Positions 26,329 to 35,317 are shown, numbered from the stretch's first letter. The stretch: DNA of 64,000 nt from Pseudomonadota bacterium (GCA_023423655.1 JAFAFE010000006.1:496001-560000), one strand, 5' to 3'. Translations and numbers: made by a program. The notes: generated from the letters alone by a model not told the origin.

Positions 26329-27606
26329 TCACGAAAAGCGGTAAGGGTCGTATCGGGCCAGTTCCGGCACCGGCTCGCCTGCAAGTGCGCGGGGCAGAAG
26401 GTCGGCGGCAAGGGCTGCAAAGGCAATGCCGTTGCCGCCAAAGCCGTAGCTGAGCCACACCCGCCCTGCCCCGCCTTTGGCTGGACCCAAGGCTGGCAAA
26501 GTGTCGGGCGAGGTGCCGAATGTCGCGGCCCAGCTTTTATCGACCACCAGATCGTCGCGTTCCAGAAGCGCTGAAACTTTGGCGAGGATGGTGCCGCTTT
26601 TTTCCGCGATTTGGCTGTCCCGCACGCGCGCGCGCTGCTGGTCGCTATCCTCGCCGCCCGCGACAATGCGGCCATCTCCGGTCGTGCGGACATAAAGATA
26701 GGGATCGGCTGCCTCCCAGATCATCACCTGTTCGCAGGTATCCGCAAAATCGGGAGGGGTCGCGATGACGAAGGTGGACAGGAGCGAAAAGGCGGGCGGC
26801 AGATAGAAAAGCGGGCGCTCATAACCGCTCGCCAGCACCACATGGCGCGCGCGGATGGTGCCTTGCGCCAATGTCAGCGTGACATCCTCCGCATCCGCCG
26901 CCAGCGCGGTCACATCACAGGGAAAGCATAGCTTTGCCCCGCGCGCCCGTGCGGTATCGACAAGGCCGAGCGCGAGCCGCACCGGATCCACTTCGAAACC
27001 GCCATCGGACACGGTGCCGGGGCGCGGGGTTATGCAAAAGCGTGCCGCGACCGCCTCTGCGGCTTCAAACCGCACCGGCAATCCGTGGCGCTGTTGCATG
27101 GCGGCCTCGGCGGCCAGTCCCGCTGCATCCAGCTTATTGCCATCAAGATAGAGCGTCGGAATATCCGCTTTGCCGCAATCAATGGCGAGGGCGTCGATAT
27201 GGTCGGAAAAGCCCCGCACCGATGCATAAACATCGCGCCACCGCTGCGCTGCGGCCTCTTCACCGATGCGCGCCGCCAATGTGGTGAGCGGCATATCCAT
27301 GCCCCACATCACCTGCGCGGTCGAGGCGGCCGTCGAAGAGGTTGCGGGCGGATGCCGGTCGAGAAACAGCACATCATGCCCCGCTGCGCTCAGCCGCTCG
27401 CCGAGCGTTGCGCCCATAATGCCTGAACCAATGACGACAATATCCGCCTTGTCCGGCAACGGGTCCGGCTCCCGCGCAAAAGCGGCAAGCGGCGTCCAAG
27501 CCACATCGCCGCTGCGCACATCGCGGGTTTCGGTGAGCGCCAGCGCGCTCGTTTCGGGGGGCTGATCCTTGTCCATAAGCCAAGCCAACGCAAATATTTG
27601 CCGCAT
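26329..27606 (-). CDS. FAD-dependent oxidoreductase, DAO family
   Basis: Flavoprotein of about 425 residues in the D-amino-acid oxidase/glycine oxidase superfamily. The dinucleotide fold is visible as DIVVIGSGIMGATLGERLSAAG. The C-terminal FAD-contact motif appears as RVWLSYGFGGNGIAFAA. The substrate amine is unknown. Start uncertain: ATG at 27606 or 27576, neither with a good ribosome site. It is divergent from the GbsR/MarR-type regulator, whose operators lie between the two genes. Confidence 0.85.
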   Translation of the reverse strand: MRQIFALAWLMDKDQPPETSALALTETRDVRSGDVAWTPLAAFAREPDPLPDKADIVVIGSGIMGATLGERLSAAGHDVLFLDRHPPATSSTAASTAQVMWGMDMPLTTLAARIGEEAAAQRWRDVYASVRGFSDHIDALAIDCGKADIPTLYLDGNKLDAAGLAAEAAMQQRHGLPVRFEAAEAVAARFCITPRPGTVSDGGFEVDPVRLALGLVDTARARGAKLCFPCDVTALAADAEDVTLTLAQGTIRARHVVLASGYERPLFYLPPAFSLLSTFVIATPPDFADTCEQVMIWEAADPYLYVRTTGDGRIVAGGEDSDQQRARVRDSQIAEKSGTILAKVSALLERDDLVVDKSWAATFGTSPDTLPALGPAKGGAGRVWLSYGFGGNGIAFAALAADLLPRALAGEPVPELARYDPYRFS

Positions 27607-27632
27607 AGTTCCCGGCGGCTTGCAAGGATAAA

Positions 27633-27687
27633 ATTTCTCTCTTGACAGAAATGTCTGAATGTCACATATTTCTGTTATGACAGAAAT
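27633..27687 (+). promoter_or_regulatory. two operator palindromes with embedded promoter, regulator gene
   Basis: ATTTCTGTTATGACAGAAAT (27668-27687) is a perfect 8-4-8 palindrome that contains the ATG of the regulator gene in its loop. A second copy at 27633-27652 differs at one arm position. Their centres are 35 bp apart. TTGACA (27642-27647) lies in the first copy and CATATT (27665-27670) sits 17 bases on, so a bound regulator would cover both promoter elements. The likely transcription start falls at the ATG itself, predicting a leaderless message. Confidence 0.72.
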
Positions 27688-28273
27688 TGTTGAACATGAT
27701 AGCACGCCCAACGCCGCTGCGGCTTCCGCCAACAGCGCACCGCTCGCCCCCGCCGTCCGGCAGTTTGTGCTGCATTGGGGCGAGATGGGAACGCAATGGG
27801 GCGTCAACCGCTCGGTCGCGCAAATCCATGCGCTGCTTTATCTGAGCGAGCGCCCGCTCAATGCGGAGGAAATTAGCGAAAAGCTCGGCATTGCGCGCAG
27901 CAATACGTCGAACAGCCTCAAGGAATTGATGGGCTGGCAGCTTATCCGCCGCGTGCCGATGCTTGGCGACCGGCGCGAACATTTCGAAGCTGAAGTGGAT
28001 TTGTGGCAGATGCTCACCGCCATCGCCAAGGGCCGCAAACAGCGCGAGGTTGACCCGGCGGTCGCCGCGCTCAAAATCTGCCGCGCCGAGGCCGAGCAGG
28101 ATAGCTCGATCAGCCCCGTCGCGCGCAAGCGGATCGAGGCGATGCAGGAATTTGTGACGACGATGGACCAGTGGCATGATGACATGATCAATGTCCCGCC
28201 CGCCAAATTGCTCACCGCGATCAAATTGGGCCGCAAGGTGCTGAACTTCCTGCCGGGGAGCAAGACGCCTTAA
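27677..28273 (+). CDS. GbsR/MarR-type transcriptional regulator
   Basis: Winged-helix regulator of 198 residues. The DNA-binding region is LNAEEISEKLGIARSNTSNSLKELMGWQLIRRV, followed by the wing (PMLGDRREHFEAE) and a C-terminal helical part, as in the COG1510/GbsR group. The ATG lies within a perfect palindrome, and another copy overlaps the -35 element, so negative autoregulation is likely. The divergent FAD oxidoreductase and the downstream DUF4166 operon (110 bases away) are candidate targets. Confidence 0.88.
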   Translation: MTEIVEHDSTPNAAAASANSAPLAPAVRQFVLHWGEMGTQWGVNRSVAQIHALLYLSERPLNAEEISEKLGIARSNTSNSLKELMGWQLIRRVPMLGDRREHFEAEVDLWQMLTAIAKGRKQREVDPAVAALKICRAEAEQDSSISPVARKRIEAMQEFVTTMDQWHDDMINVPPAKLLTAIKLGRKVLNFLPGSKTP

Positions 28274-28289
28274 GCCCGCCATAACCGCC

Positions 28290-28316
28290 TTGCCCCGGCG
28301 CTTATGTTCGGGGCAA
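28290..28316. other. hairpin between regulator gene and DUF4166 gene
   Basis: TTGCCCCG (28290-28297) pairs with CGGGGCAA (28309-28316) across an 11-base loop. It is followed by A-rich, then T-rich sequence, not a clean T-run, so termination on plus is doubtful; it may attenuate or protect the message. Confidence 0.4.
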
Positions 28317-28382
28317 AAAATTTTAACTGACGATTTCACTCAATACAGAAATATCGAAACAAAGAGGAAAGGGAGGAATATT

Positions 28383-29090
28383 ATGGACAAGGGCGCTGCC
28401 ATCGCAATCCGCCACCGCTTTGCAAGCTGGCATCCGGTCCCGGCAGCGCGCGCCGCCGCCGATGCCCACCCGTTCCGCCGCCTGCTTGGAGCCGCCGGAT
28501 GGGCCGCGCTTCCGGCGGCCGTGCAAGCCCGCTTTGCCCGCAAGGTCGCAGGCGGGGCCTGTGTTTCCTATGTCGGTGAAGTCGTCTCCTGCCGCATGAG
28601 CCGGATCGGCAAAATCTTTGCGCAACTGGCCCGGCTTGTCGGCGCACCGCTCCCGCTCGGCGAAGATGCGGGCGGCGCGGCACAGGTTTCGGTGACGGGC
28701 GATGCTTCGGGCCTCTCCCAATATTGGACGCGCAGCTATGCCCGCGCGGGCGATTTCCCCCAAACCATCCATAGCGTCAAACGCTTTGCAGGTCCCACGG
28801 GGCTGGAGGAATATCTGGGCTATGGCATCGGCATCGCGCTCAGGCTGGAGGTTGCGGGGCAAGCCTTATTGTTCGTCAGCGACCATTATTTTGTGCGGCT
28901 CGGCGGCGTGCGTGTGCGTCTCCCGCGCTGGATGGAGCCGGGCCAATTGACGGTCAGCCATATCGATTGCGGCGCAGACGAACAGGGGCGCGGGCGCTTT
29001 GCCTTTGTGCTAGAACTCGCGCATCCTTTGTTCGGGGAATTATTCCACCAACTCGCGCTCTTCGCCGATCCGGAAGGGGATGCGGCGTGA
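28383..29090 (+). CDS. DUF4166 domain protein
   Basis: A 235-residue protein matching DUF4166 by pattern: FRRLLG at the start, SYVGEVVSCRMSRIGKIFAQLARLVGAPLPLGEDAG in the middle, and YWTRSYARAGDFPQTIHS. No catalytic motif is evident and function is unknown. GGGAGGAA lies six bases before the ATG. In other genomes this domain occurs fused to or next to saccharopine-dehydrogenase-like proteins; here such a protein is two genes downstream. Confidence 0.8.
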   Translation: MDKGAAIAIRHRFASWHPVPAARAAADAHPFRRLLGAAGWAALPAAVQARFARKVAGGACVSYVGEVVSCRMSRIGKIFAQLARLVGAPLPLGEDAGGAAQVSVTGDASGLSQYWTRSYARAGDFPQTIHSVKRFAGPTGLEEYLGYGIGIALRLEVAGQALLFVSDHYFVRLGGVRVRLPRWMEPGQLTVSHIDCGADEQGRGRFAFVLELAHPLFGELFHQLALFADPEGDAA

Positions 29091-29482
29091 ACCCGCTTAT
29101 CCTCATTTTTGATGGTGATTGCGTGCTATGTTCGGCCAATGCGCGCTTTGTGTTGCGGCATGATAAGCGCGGCCTGTTCCGGCTGGCGGCGATGCAGGGC
29201 GAAGCGGGCACGGCACTGATGCGCGATGCGGGCGTTGATGCGGCCAACCCGGACACGATTATCCTCCTCGACGGCGCGCGCGTGCGGCGGGAGAGCGATG
29301 CGGTGATCGCCATTTTTGAAAAGCTTGACTGGCCTTGGTGCTTGGCGGCGGTCGCACGGCTTATCCCCGCGCCAATCCGCGATGCCGCCTATCGCTGGGT
29401 AGGGCGCAACCGCTACCGCCTGTTCGGGCGGAAAGACCAATGTTTTGTGCCGCGTAAGGAATGGGAGGACCGTCTGCTGTGA
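29087..29482 (+). CDS. DCC-family thiol-disulfide oxidoreductase-like protein (DUF393)
   Basis: 131 residues with the name-giving motif in IFDGDCVLCSANARFVLRHD near the N-terminus. The C-terminal part has the family-typical YRWVGRNRYRLFGRKDQCF. The GTG start lies within the stop codon of the DUF4166 gene (GTGA), and the next gene starts the same way, so the three are translated together. The family is predicted to be redox-active; no substrate is known. Confidence 0.87.
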   Translation: MNPLILIFDGDCVLCSANARFVLRHDKRGLFRLAAMQGEAGTALMRDAGVDAANPDTIILLDGARVRRESDAVIAIFEKLDWPWCLAAVARLIPAPIRDAAYRWVGRNRYRLFGRKDQCFVPRKEWEDRLL

Positions 29483-30591
29483 AGCGCATTCTCCTCATCG
29501 GCGGCTATGGCGGTTTTGGTGCGCGGCTCGCGCGGCGTTTATCGGATAGCGAAACGCGCCTGTTGATAGGCGGGCGCAATGGTGCAAAAGCCGCGCAATT
29601 CGCCGCAACGCTCCCCAATGCGTGCGGTATAGTGGTCGACCGTGACCAGCCGCTGGACGGGGCTTTGGCGCAAGAACGTCCCGACCTTGTCATCGACGCG
29701 GCGGGACCGTTTCAAGGAAGCAGCTATGCTGTGCCGCTGGCCTGTATCGCGGCGGGTATCCCCTATCTCGACCTTGCCGATGCGCGCGAATTTGTCACCG
29801 GCTTTGCGGCGCTGCACGATAAGGCCAAGGCCGCAGGCGTGGCGCTGGTGACCGGCGCTTCCAGCGTCCCTGCCCTGTCAGGCGCAGCCGTGCGCGCGCT
29901 GATGGACGGCCTCACCTCCGCGACGCGCATCGACATGGCAATCAGCGCGTCCAACAAAGCGAGCGCAGGCCAATCGGTGACGCGCGCGATCCTGTCTTAT
30001 GCGGGGCGCCCGCTATCCTTATGGGACGGCGAGCGCCTAGTGCACAAAGCCGGATGGAGCGCATTGGGCCGCGTCGATTTCAAAGCACCGGACGGCGCGC
30101 GCCTTGACGGACGGTGGATCGCGCTTGCTGATATTCCCGACCATGACCTCCTTCCAACCCGCGTCGCCGGACGCCCCGCCGTCACATTCCGCGCGGGCAC
30201 AGAATTGGGATTCCAGATGATCGGGCTATGGCTTGCTAGTTTCCTCGTGCGCGCAAAATTAATGCGTGCGCTCACCCCATTCGCGCCACTGGTCCTGCCC
30301 TTTGTGCAGGCAACGCGCCATTGGGGCGGCGACCGTTCGGCGATGCACGTCATCGTCACAGGGTGGCGGGACCAAGAGGCGGTCGAACGGCGCTGGACCT
30401 TGATCGCAGAACAGGGCGACGGGCCGGAAATCCCGACCCTTGCCGCCGAATTGCTCGCACGCAAACTGGTTGGCGGGAGCGTCGACGCTGGCGCGCGCGA
30501 TGCAGGCGGGCTGCTCACGCTGGCCGAATTCCAGCCCTTATTTGACGGCCTCGCCCTCCATCACGGGATAAGCGAGATCGTTCTTAAATAA
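29479..30591 (+). CDS. saccharopine-dehydrogenase-like NAD(P)-binding protein
   Basis: 370-residue protein with an N-terminal Rossmann motif LLIGGYGGFGARLARRL and the LVIDAAGPFQGSSYAV segment typical of the saccharopine-dehydrogenase NADP-binding fold (also in trans-acting enoyl reductases). The C-terminal half has short hydrophobic stretches. The GTG start overlaps the stop of the DCC gene. It is unlikely to be a true lysine-pathway enzyme, since these relatives are not tied to lysine metabolism. Role unknown. Confidence 0.85.
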   Translation: MKRILLIGGYGGFGARLARRLSDSETRLLIGGRNGAKAAQFAATLPNACGIVVDRDQPLDGALAQERPDLVIDAAGPFQGSSYAVPLACIAAGIPYLDLADAREFVTGFAALHDKAKAAGVALVTGASSVPALSGAAVRALMDGLTSATRIDMAISASNKASAGQSVTRAILSYAGRPLSLWDGERLVHKAGWSALGRVDFKAPDGARLDGRWIALADIPDHDLLPTRVAGRPAVTFRAGTELGFQMIGLWLASFLVRAKLMRALTPFAPLVLPFVQATRHWGGDRSAMHVIVTGWRDQEAVERRWTLIAEQGDGPEIPTLAAELLARKLVGGSVDAGARDAGGLLTLAEFQPLFDGLALHHGISEIVLK

Positions 30592-30616
30592 CGCCCCCCT
30601 CTGCCATGCTCCTTGC

Positions 30617-32689
30617 TCACCCGAAATTATGTTTGAGGGTCAGGAAAAGCTGGATGTGGGCATTGCGGACGCGATATTCTTCGGCATCGGGCGTCAGATT
30701 GCTGCGGTCCGGCGTATAAAAGATGCGGCGACGCACCGCGGGGATGTCGGACAAATTCCTGCCGGTAAATTTGATCGTCGTTTTGGAGGTCGGACGATAT
30801 TCGACAAAGGCGGAAAATTCAGGGTCGCTCATGCGGTTGGAATCTTCTTCCGAGCGCCAGAAGCTCGTTCCCCAGGTGCCGACCTCGGCGTCCACCCCCC
30901 ACGCAAATTTGCCCAAATCCTGCCGGAAGCCCAAGTCCGCGCCGAGCGAGGAATAGCCCGAAAAATGGCGGTGCTGGTGGGTGTAAGGGTCCCGCACCCT
31001 TGTGTCGCCCCATGAAATATTGCCGGTCAACTGCCCGCCCTTGATGCCCCATTGGCCAAGCGGCAAGGTGAGCGCGCCAGTTGCAAAAAATTGCCGCCCG
31101 TTGCCAAGATTGCCGGGGCCGTCACCTTCCTCCAGCGGCACGCGGTCCTGCACCTGCGTAAAGGCTTTATAGCCGCCTTCGACAAAAATCCGGCCATTGG
31201 TGAAAATCGGGCGCTCGGCCGACGCGCGGAACGTCCACACGCGTTGCGGCACCAGATCGGGATTGCCGCCATTGACGCGGTCATTGGCAAGCTCTGCTGC
31301 GCCGACAAAATCGTTGAAATTAAGCTGCGCCACGGTGCGCGCTGCGGACGCTTGCACCCGCCACTTATGGCCTGCCTGCCAATCGAGCGAAAGCTTGGGT
31401 TTGAGATATGACAGGCTGCGTTCTGCCTTGGCATCGCCCGTCACTGTAAGCCGCGAGCTTTCATAGGTGAGGCCCATATCCATGCGCAGCTTGGACGTGA
31501 GGCTGCGCCCCAGCGTCACAAAGGGTTCGGCGCGATATTCGGTGACGACCGCTTCATCGACGCTAAGGTCAATGGGGACGGGATTGCCATTGCTATCAAT
31601 GCTGTTGAGCTTGACCTTGCTGTCGAGCCGGTTGAACGCGCCTTCGGTGCCGAGTTCGACATTCCAGCCGTTCCAGTTGCTGCGGCTCCACACCAGCCGC
31701 GCGACCGCCTCGTCGCGGCGATAGATGACGCTTTGCTCATAACCGCCAATCTGCTGGGACGCGATGCGGTTGTGATTATATTCGAAATTGTCCCAATCGC
31801 GCCTTGTGCCGAGCAGGATGAGCTTGAGCCCGCCGCCCGCCAAGGGCCGTGTAATGTCGCCGCCCAGCTCATAGTCCCATACATTGATGCGCTGATGGTA
31901 AATATCGTCGCGCACGGGCTCGCCAACGGGCGTCACATCATTGGTCTGGCCAAGCCGGTACAGCCCGCGCGCGATGCGGCCATTGAGGTGCGCGCTGCGG
32001 TTCGCGCCATCATCATGCGCCCAAGATAAGGTGCCGAAATATTGGCCGTCGGTGATGTCGTTAATCTTGCGCCGATATTCGATGAGGTCGCGTTCGGGCA
32101 GGCTGACCAGCCGGTCATAACCTTCTTCGGTATAGGCGCTCGCGCGATAGCCGGCGGACGCATTGAAGGTCGATTTGCCCGACCGCAGCAGTGCCGACAC
32201 CGACCCTACGGGATGGATGTCGCCGGTATAATCGCGCGAGATTTCCACCTCTGCGGTGCCGGAGAGGCCGCCCGTGGCCGTCAGCACAAGGTTCACCACC
32301 TGGGGCTTGCCCGAATATTCCGCGCCGAACAGATCGCCTGCGCCGACTTCGACACGCAGCACGCGGTTGGCAGGGATGCGGCTCAATATGGTTTCGAGCG
32401 AGTCGGATTTGCTGCTGGGCCGCTGCCCGTCAATCACCAGATTGCCCGCCGCGCCCCCGAAACCGCGCACATCACTATTGCCAGTGCTGAGCGAAAAACC
32501 GGGGATGCGGTTCACAATGTCGAGAGCATTGGAAGGCGCAAAGGCGGTGAAATAGGCCGCGTCATAAACGGTGCGACCGCGCTCGTCGACTTGCTGTGCG
32601 GCGGCGGGCGATGTCATAGCGCCGAGGGATAGCATCGCCGCCGCCAACCATAAGCCGCGCCCCTGCATTGCTTTTATTTTCCGGACCAT
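30617..32689 (-). CDS. TonB-dependent receptor
   Basis: Outer-membrane beta-barrel for TonB-driven uptake, about 690 residues. A signal peptide (to about residue 30, TSPAAAQ) is followed by a plug with IVNRIPGFSLSTGNSDVRGFGGAAGNLVIDGQRP and then alternating Tyr/Arg-rich strands. The protein ends in aromatic-containing HNFG rather than a terminal Phe. ATG at 32689 is preceded closely by GGAGG. No iron-siderophore gene or regulator is adjacent, so the ligand is unknown. Confidence 0.9.
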   Translation of the reverse strand: MVRKIKAMQGRGLWLAAAMLSLGAMTSPAAAQQVDERGRTVYDAAYFTAFAPSNALDIVNRIPGFSLSTGNSDVRGFGGAAGNLVIDGQRPSSKSDSLETILSRIPANRVLRVEVGAGDLFGAEYSGKPQVVNLVLTATGGLSGTAEVEISRDYTGDIHPVGSVSALLRSGKSTFNASAGYRASAYTEEGYDRLVSLPERDLIEYRRKINDITDGQYFGTLSWAHDDGANRSAHLNGRIARGLYRLGQTNDVTPVGEPVRDDIYHQRINVWDYELGGDITRPLAGGGLKLILLGTRRDWDNFEYNHNRIASQQIGGYEQSVIYRRDEAVARLVWSRSNWNGWNVELGTEGAFNRLDSKVKLNSIDSNGNPVPIDLSVDEAVVTEYRAEPFVTLGRSLTSKLRMDMGLTYESSRLTVTGDAKAERSLSYLKPKLSLDWQAGHKWRVQASAARTVAQLNFNDFVGAAELANDRVNGGNPDLVPQRVWTFRASAERPIFTNGRIFVEGGYKAFTQVQDRVPLEEGDGPGNLGNGRQFFATGALTLPLGQWGIKGGQLTGNISWGDTRVRDPYTHQHRHFSGYSSLGADLGFRQDLGKFAWGVDAEVGTWGTSFWRSEEDSNRMSDPEFSAFVEYRPTSKTTIKFTGRNLSDIPAVRRRIFYTPDRSNLTPDAEEYRVRNAHIQLFLTLKHNFG

Positions 32690-32803
32690 AGCCTCCGCAC
32701 TCCCATTGCGATTACGTTTGTAGTCGCTGTGTATTGCCAAGATAGAACAGTGTCAATCGCATTTTCATAATTAAATTTTTTGGAAGGATGTAACCGCATC
32801 ATT

Positions 32804-32897
32804 CCCCTCCCGCTTGCGGGAGGGGTTAGGGGTGGGATTTGGAAAGTCTGCGTTACGTATCAGACCCACCCCCGGCCCCTCCCGCACGCGGGAGGGG
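32804..32897. repeat. composite palindrome upstream of the TonB-dependent receptor gene
   Basis: Left arm 32804-32836 and right arm 32865-32897 are inverted copies (CCCCTCCCGC, GTTAGGGGTGGG and their complements with a few changes). Each arm is itself a hairpin (CCCTCCCGC with GCGGGAGGG). The interval 32690-33003 holds no gene otherwise. Confidence 0.85.
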
Positions 32898-32944
32898 AGA
32901 CGAGCTTGCGCTTCGCTTAAAACCACAATTTCCAAAGACACACA

Positions 32945-32973
32945 CAAAAACGGCCCCGGAAAATCCGGAGCCG
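32945..32973 (-). terminator. terminator of the rplM-rpsI operon
   Basis: On the minus strand ACGGCTCCGG, loop ATTTT, CCGGGGCCGT (one G-T pair) is followed by TTTTTG. It lies 31 bases after the rpsI stop codon. Confidence 0.82.
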
Positions 32974-33003
32974 TCTTTTTGTTCGCACTGAACGGGTAAG
33001 AAA

Positions 33004-33495
33004 TTAGCGCTTCGAGAATTGGAAGCTGCGGCGGGCTTTTGCCTTGCCGTATTTCTTACGTTCAACCGCACGGCTGTCGCGGGTGAGGAAGCCTTCACGC
33101 TTCACCGCCGAACGCAGCGCGGGTTCATATTTGGTGAGCGCTTGGCTGATGCCGTGCTTGACAGCGCCGGCTTGGCCCGAAAGGCCACCGCCCTTGACGG
33201 TGCAGATCACATCATATTGACCTTCACGTTCCGTGACGGTGAAGGGCTGGTTGATGACGAGACGCAGCGTCGGACGCGCGAAATAGACTTCCTGATCGCG
33301 GCCATTGACCGTGATCTTGCCGGTGCCGGGCTTGACCCAAACGCGGGCAACAGCGTCCTTACGACGGCCGGTTGCATAAGCGCGGCCATATTGGTCGAGT
33401 TCCTGTGCGCGAAGCGGGGCAGCAGGCTGCGCCGGAGCGTCAACAACAACTTCGGTGCCTTCGGTGAGGTCTTTCAAATCGGTAAGATCGGACAT
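33004..33495 (-). CDS. rpsI: 30S ribosomal protein S9 (uS9)
   Basis: Small-subunit ribosomal protein whose C-terminal tail reaches the P-site tRNA. The 163 residues contain YGRAYATGRRKDAVARVWVKPG, the GGGLSGQAGAVKHGISQAL region and the basic C-terminus ending in FQFSKR. The N-terminal 32 residues (acidic/Pro-rich) extend beyond the E. coli protein, as in other sphingomonads. Its ATG overlaps the rplM stop codon by one base. Confidence 0.98.
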   Translation of the reverse strand: MSDLTDLKDLTEGTEVVVDAPAQPAAPLRAQELDQYGRAYATGRRKDAVARVWVKPGTGKITVNGRDQEVYFARPTLRLVINQPFTVTEREGQYDVICTVKGGGLSGQAGAVKHGISQALTKYEPALRSAVKREGFLTRDSRAVERKKYGKAKARRSFQFSKR

Positions 33496-33974
33496 TATGC
33501 ACCCACCTTATTCTTGCGGTTCATCGAGCCAACGTCCAGCATTTCAGCTTGCTGGGCGTCGTGCGGGTGTTCGGTGCCGGCATAGACGCGCAGATTTTTC
33601 ATCTGCTGGCGACCCAGCGGACCGCGCGGGATCATGCGTTCAACGGCCTTCTCAAGCACGCGCTCGGGGAAACGGCCTTCGAGGATCTTCGCAGGCGTGG
33701 TTTCCTTGATGCCACCAGCATAGCCGGTGTGCTTGTAGTAAACCTTGTCGTTGAGCTTCTTGCCCGTGAATACGACCTTGTCCGCATTGATGACGATGAC
33801 ATTGTCACCGCAATCGACGTGGGGCGTGAAGCTCGGCTTGTGCTTGCCGCGCAGGATGCTGGCGATGATGGTGGCAACGCGGCCTACGACGAGACCTTCT
33901 GCGTCGATCATCACCCATTTCTTTTCGACGTCCGCCGGATTTACCGACTTGGTCGTTTTCATGAGCGCCTTCAT
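33495..33974 (-). CDS. rplM: 50S ribosomal protein L13 (uL13)
   Basis: Large-subunit protein; 159 residues with WVMIDAEGLVVGRVAT, LRGKHKPSFTPHVDCGD and YYKHTGYAGGIK. The start at 33974 has AGGAG eight bases upstream; an in-frame ATG at 33962 is less likely. It forms the usual operon with rpsI. Confidence 0.98.
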   Translation of the reverse strand: MKALMKTTKSVNPADVEKKWVMIDAEGLVVGRVATIIASILRGKHKPSFTPHVDCGDNVIVINADKVVFTGKKLNDKVYYKHTGYAGGIKETTPAKILEGRFPERVLEKAVERMIPRGPLGRQQMKNLRVYAGTEHPHDAQQAEMLDVGSMNRKNKVGA

Positions 33975-34150
33975 GGGCGTGAACTCCTGTTGAGCGGGAG
34001 AAGGGTCCTCCCGGAAACAAAAACACGGGGCATAGCGAAAACCCGCCTCGCACCGCGAATGAGCGCGCTAATGACGGGGAATGAGTCAAAAGTCAAGGAT
34101 ATGTGCGGGCCTTAAAACGGGTATTATGATACCCATGTTATTTTTCCTAC

Positions 34151-34251
34151 CCCGTGCCCCCGCGTAGGATGATGAGAGGCACGTGACTCTCATCATGGTC
34201 CAGTGAGAGGCTGCGCTACTTCGCTCTGGACCCCGCCTTCGCGGGGGAACG
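34151..34251. repeat. GC palindrome interrupted by a second palindrome
   Basis: Outer element reads CCCGTGCCCCCGCGTAGG on the left and, on the right, TCTGGACCCCGCCTTCGCGG, matching the family that flanks the GIY-YIG gene. The left arm is split at 34169-34196 by ATGATGAGAG-GCACGTGA-CTCTCATCAT, a perfect 10-base inverted repeat with an eight-base centre. After it, GGTCCAG resumes the expected arm. Confidence 0.7.
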
Positions 34252-34255
34252 CGTC

Positions 34256-35317
34256 CTATGGGTGGGAGGATTCCATCAACCCCACAGCATGGGCGCTCGC
34301 GACGGTGAACATCAGCAAAATCGCCGCGACCGCTTGGTGCGTCACCGCGACCCATAGTTCGACCCCGCTCATCACCGTGATGATGCCGAGCAGGATTTGC
34401 GCGACCAGAGCAAGCTTCAGGCCCATCGCGACCTTCCGCCCGCCGCGCTTCATCGCTTTCAGTGCGAGCATGACAAGAATGACGGCGACGGCCCATGCAA
34501 ACCAGCGGTGGAAGAAATGCACCACCACCGGATTATCGACAATATTGCGCCACAGCGGCTCTATATAAGGGACGCCGGACGGATACCATTCCGCCGGGTT
34601 CATCTTGGGCCAGTCCGCCGATACATGGCCCGCGCGCATCCCTGCGACAAAAGCGCCCCACGTCAGTTGCACAGCCAACAAAAGCAGCGCGAGCCAGCCC
34701 AAGCCGCTCGGCTTAACCTTGCCGCGCGTTTCGCCGCGGGCAAGCGCCAACATATCGAGCGCGGTCCACACCGTGACGGCCAAAATAAGGAAGGCATTCA
34801 TCAAATGCACTGCCAATCGGTAATGGCTAACCTCGGTGCGTCCGACGAGGCCGGACACCACCATCCACCAGCCGATCAGGCCCTGTAATCCGCCGAGAAA
34901 CAACAGGAACACAAGGCGCGGCACATAGGTTTGCGGGATCGCGCGCTTCCATGCGAACCAGACGAGCGGCACCGCGAACACGACGCCGATCAAGCGCCCG
35001 ATCAGGCGATGCACCCATTCCCAGAAATAGATAAATTTGAAATCCGCGAGCGTCATATTCTGGTTGACGGTCTGGAACTGCGTGGTTTGCTGATAGAGCG
35101 CAAATTCGCGCTGCCAATGCGCGTCGTTCAACGGCGGGAGCGCACCCGATACCGGCTTCCATTCGGTAATCGACAGGCCGGATTCGGTGAGCCGCGTAAT
35201 CCCGCCCACCACAATGATGAAGAACACCAAAGCGGCGACCACCCACAACCAGTTGGCGATGGCGACAGGCCGCGCGCCGGGCGGCAAGAGCGAGGGGGAG
35301 CGTTGAGTCTGCGACAT
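34256..35317 (-). CDS. ctaA: heme A synthase (COX15/CtaA family)
   Basis: Inner-membrane enzyme converting heme O to heme A for cytochrome c oxidase. About eight membrane helices. Family-typical segments: VVGGITRLTESGLSITEWKP, FKFIYFWEWVHRLIGRLIG (conserved E and H), TEVSHYRLAVHL, VVHFFHRWFAW and VTHQAVAA, supplying the heme-ligand histidines. 353 residues from the ATG at 35317. No cox genes are adjacent. Confidence 0.95.
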   Translation of the reverse strand: MSQTQRSPSLLPPGARPVAIANWLWVVAALVFFIIVVGGITRLTESGLSITEWKPVSGALPPLNDAHWQREFALYQQTTQFQTVNQNMTLADFKFIYFWEWVHRLIGRLIGVVFAVPLVWFAWKRAIPQTYVPRLVFLLFLGGLQGLIGWWMVVSGLVGRTEVSHYRLAVHLMNAFLILAVTVWTALDMLALARGETRGKVKPSGLGWLALLLLAVQLTWGAFVAGMRAGHVSADWPKMNPAEWYPSGVPYIEPLWRNIVDNPVVVHFFHRWFAWAVAVILVMLALKAMKRGGRKVAMGLKLALVAQILLGIITVMSGVELWVAVTHQAVAAILLMFTVASAHAVGLMESSHP

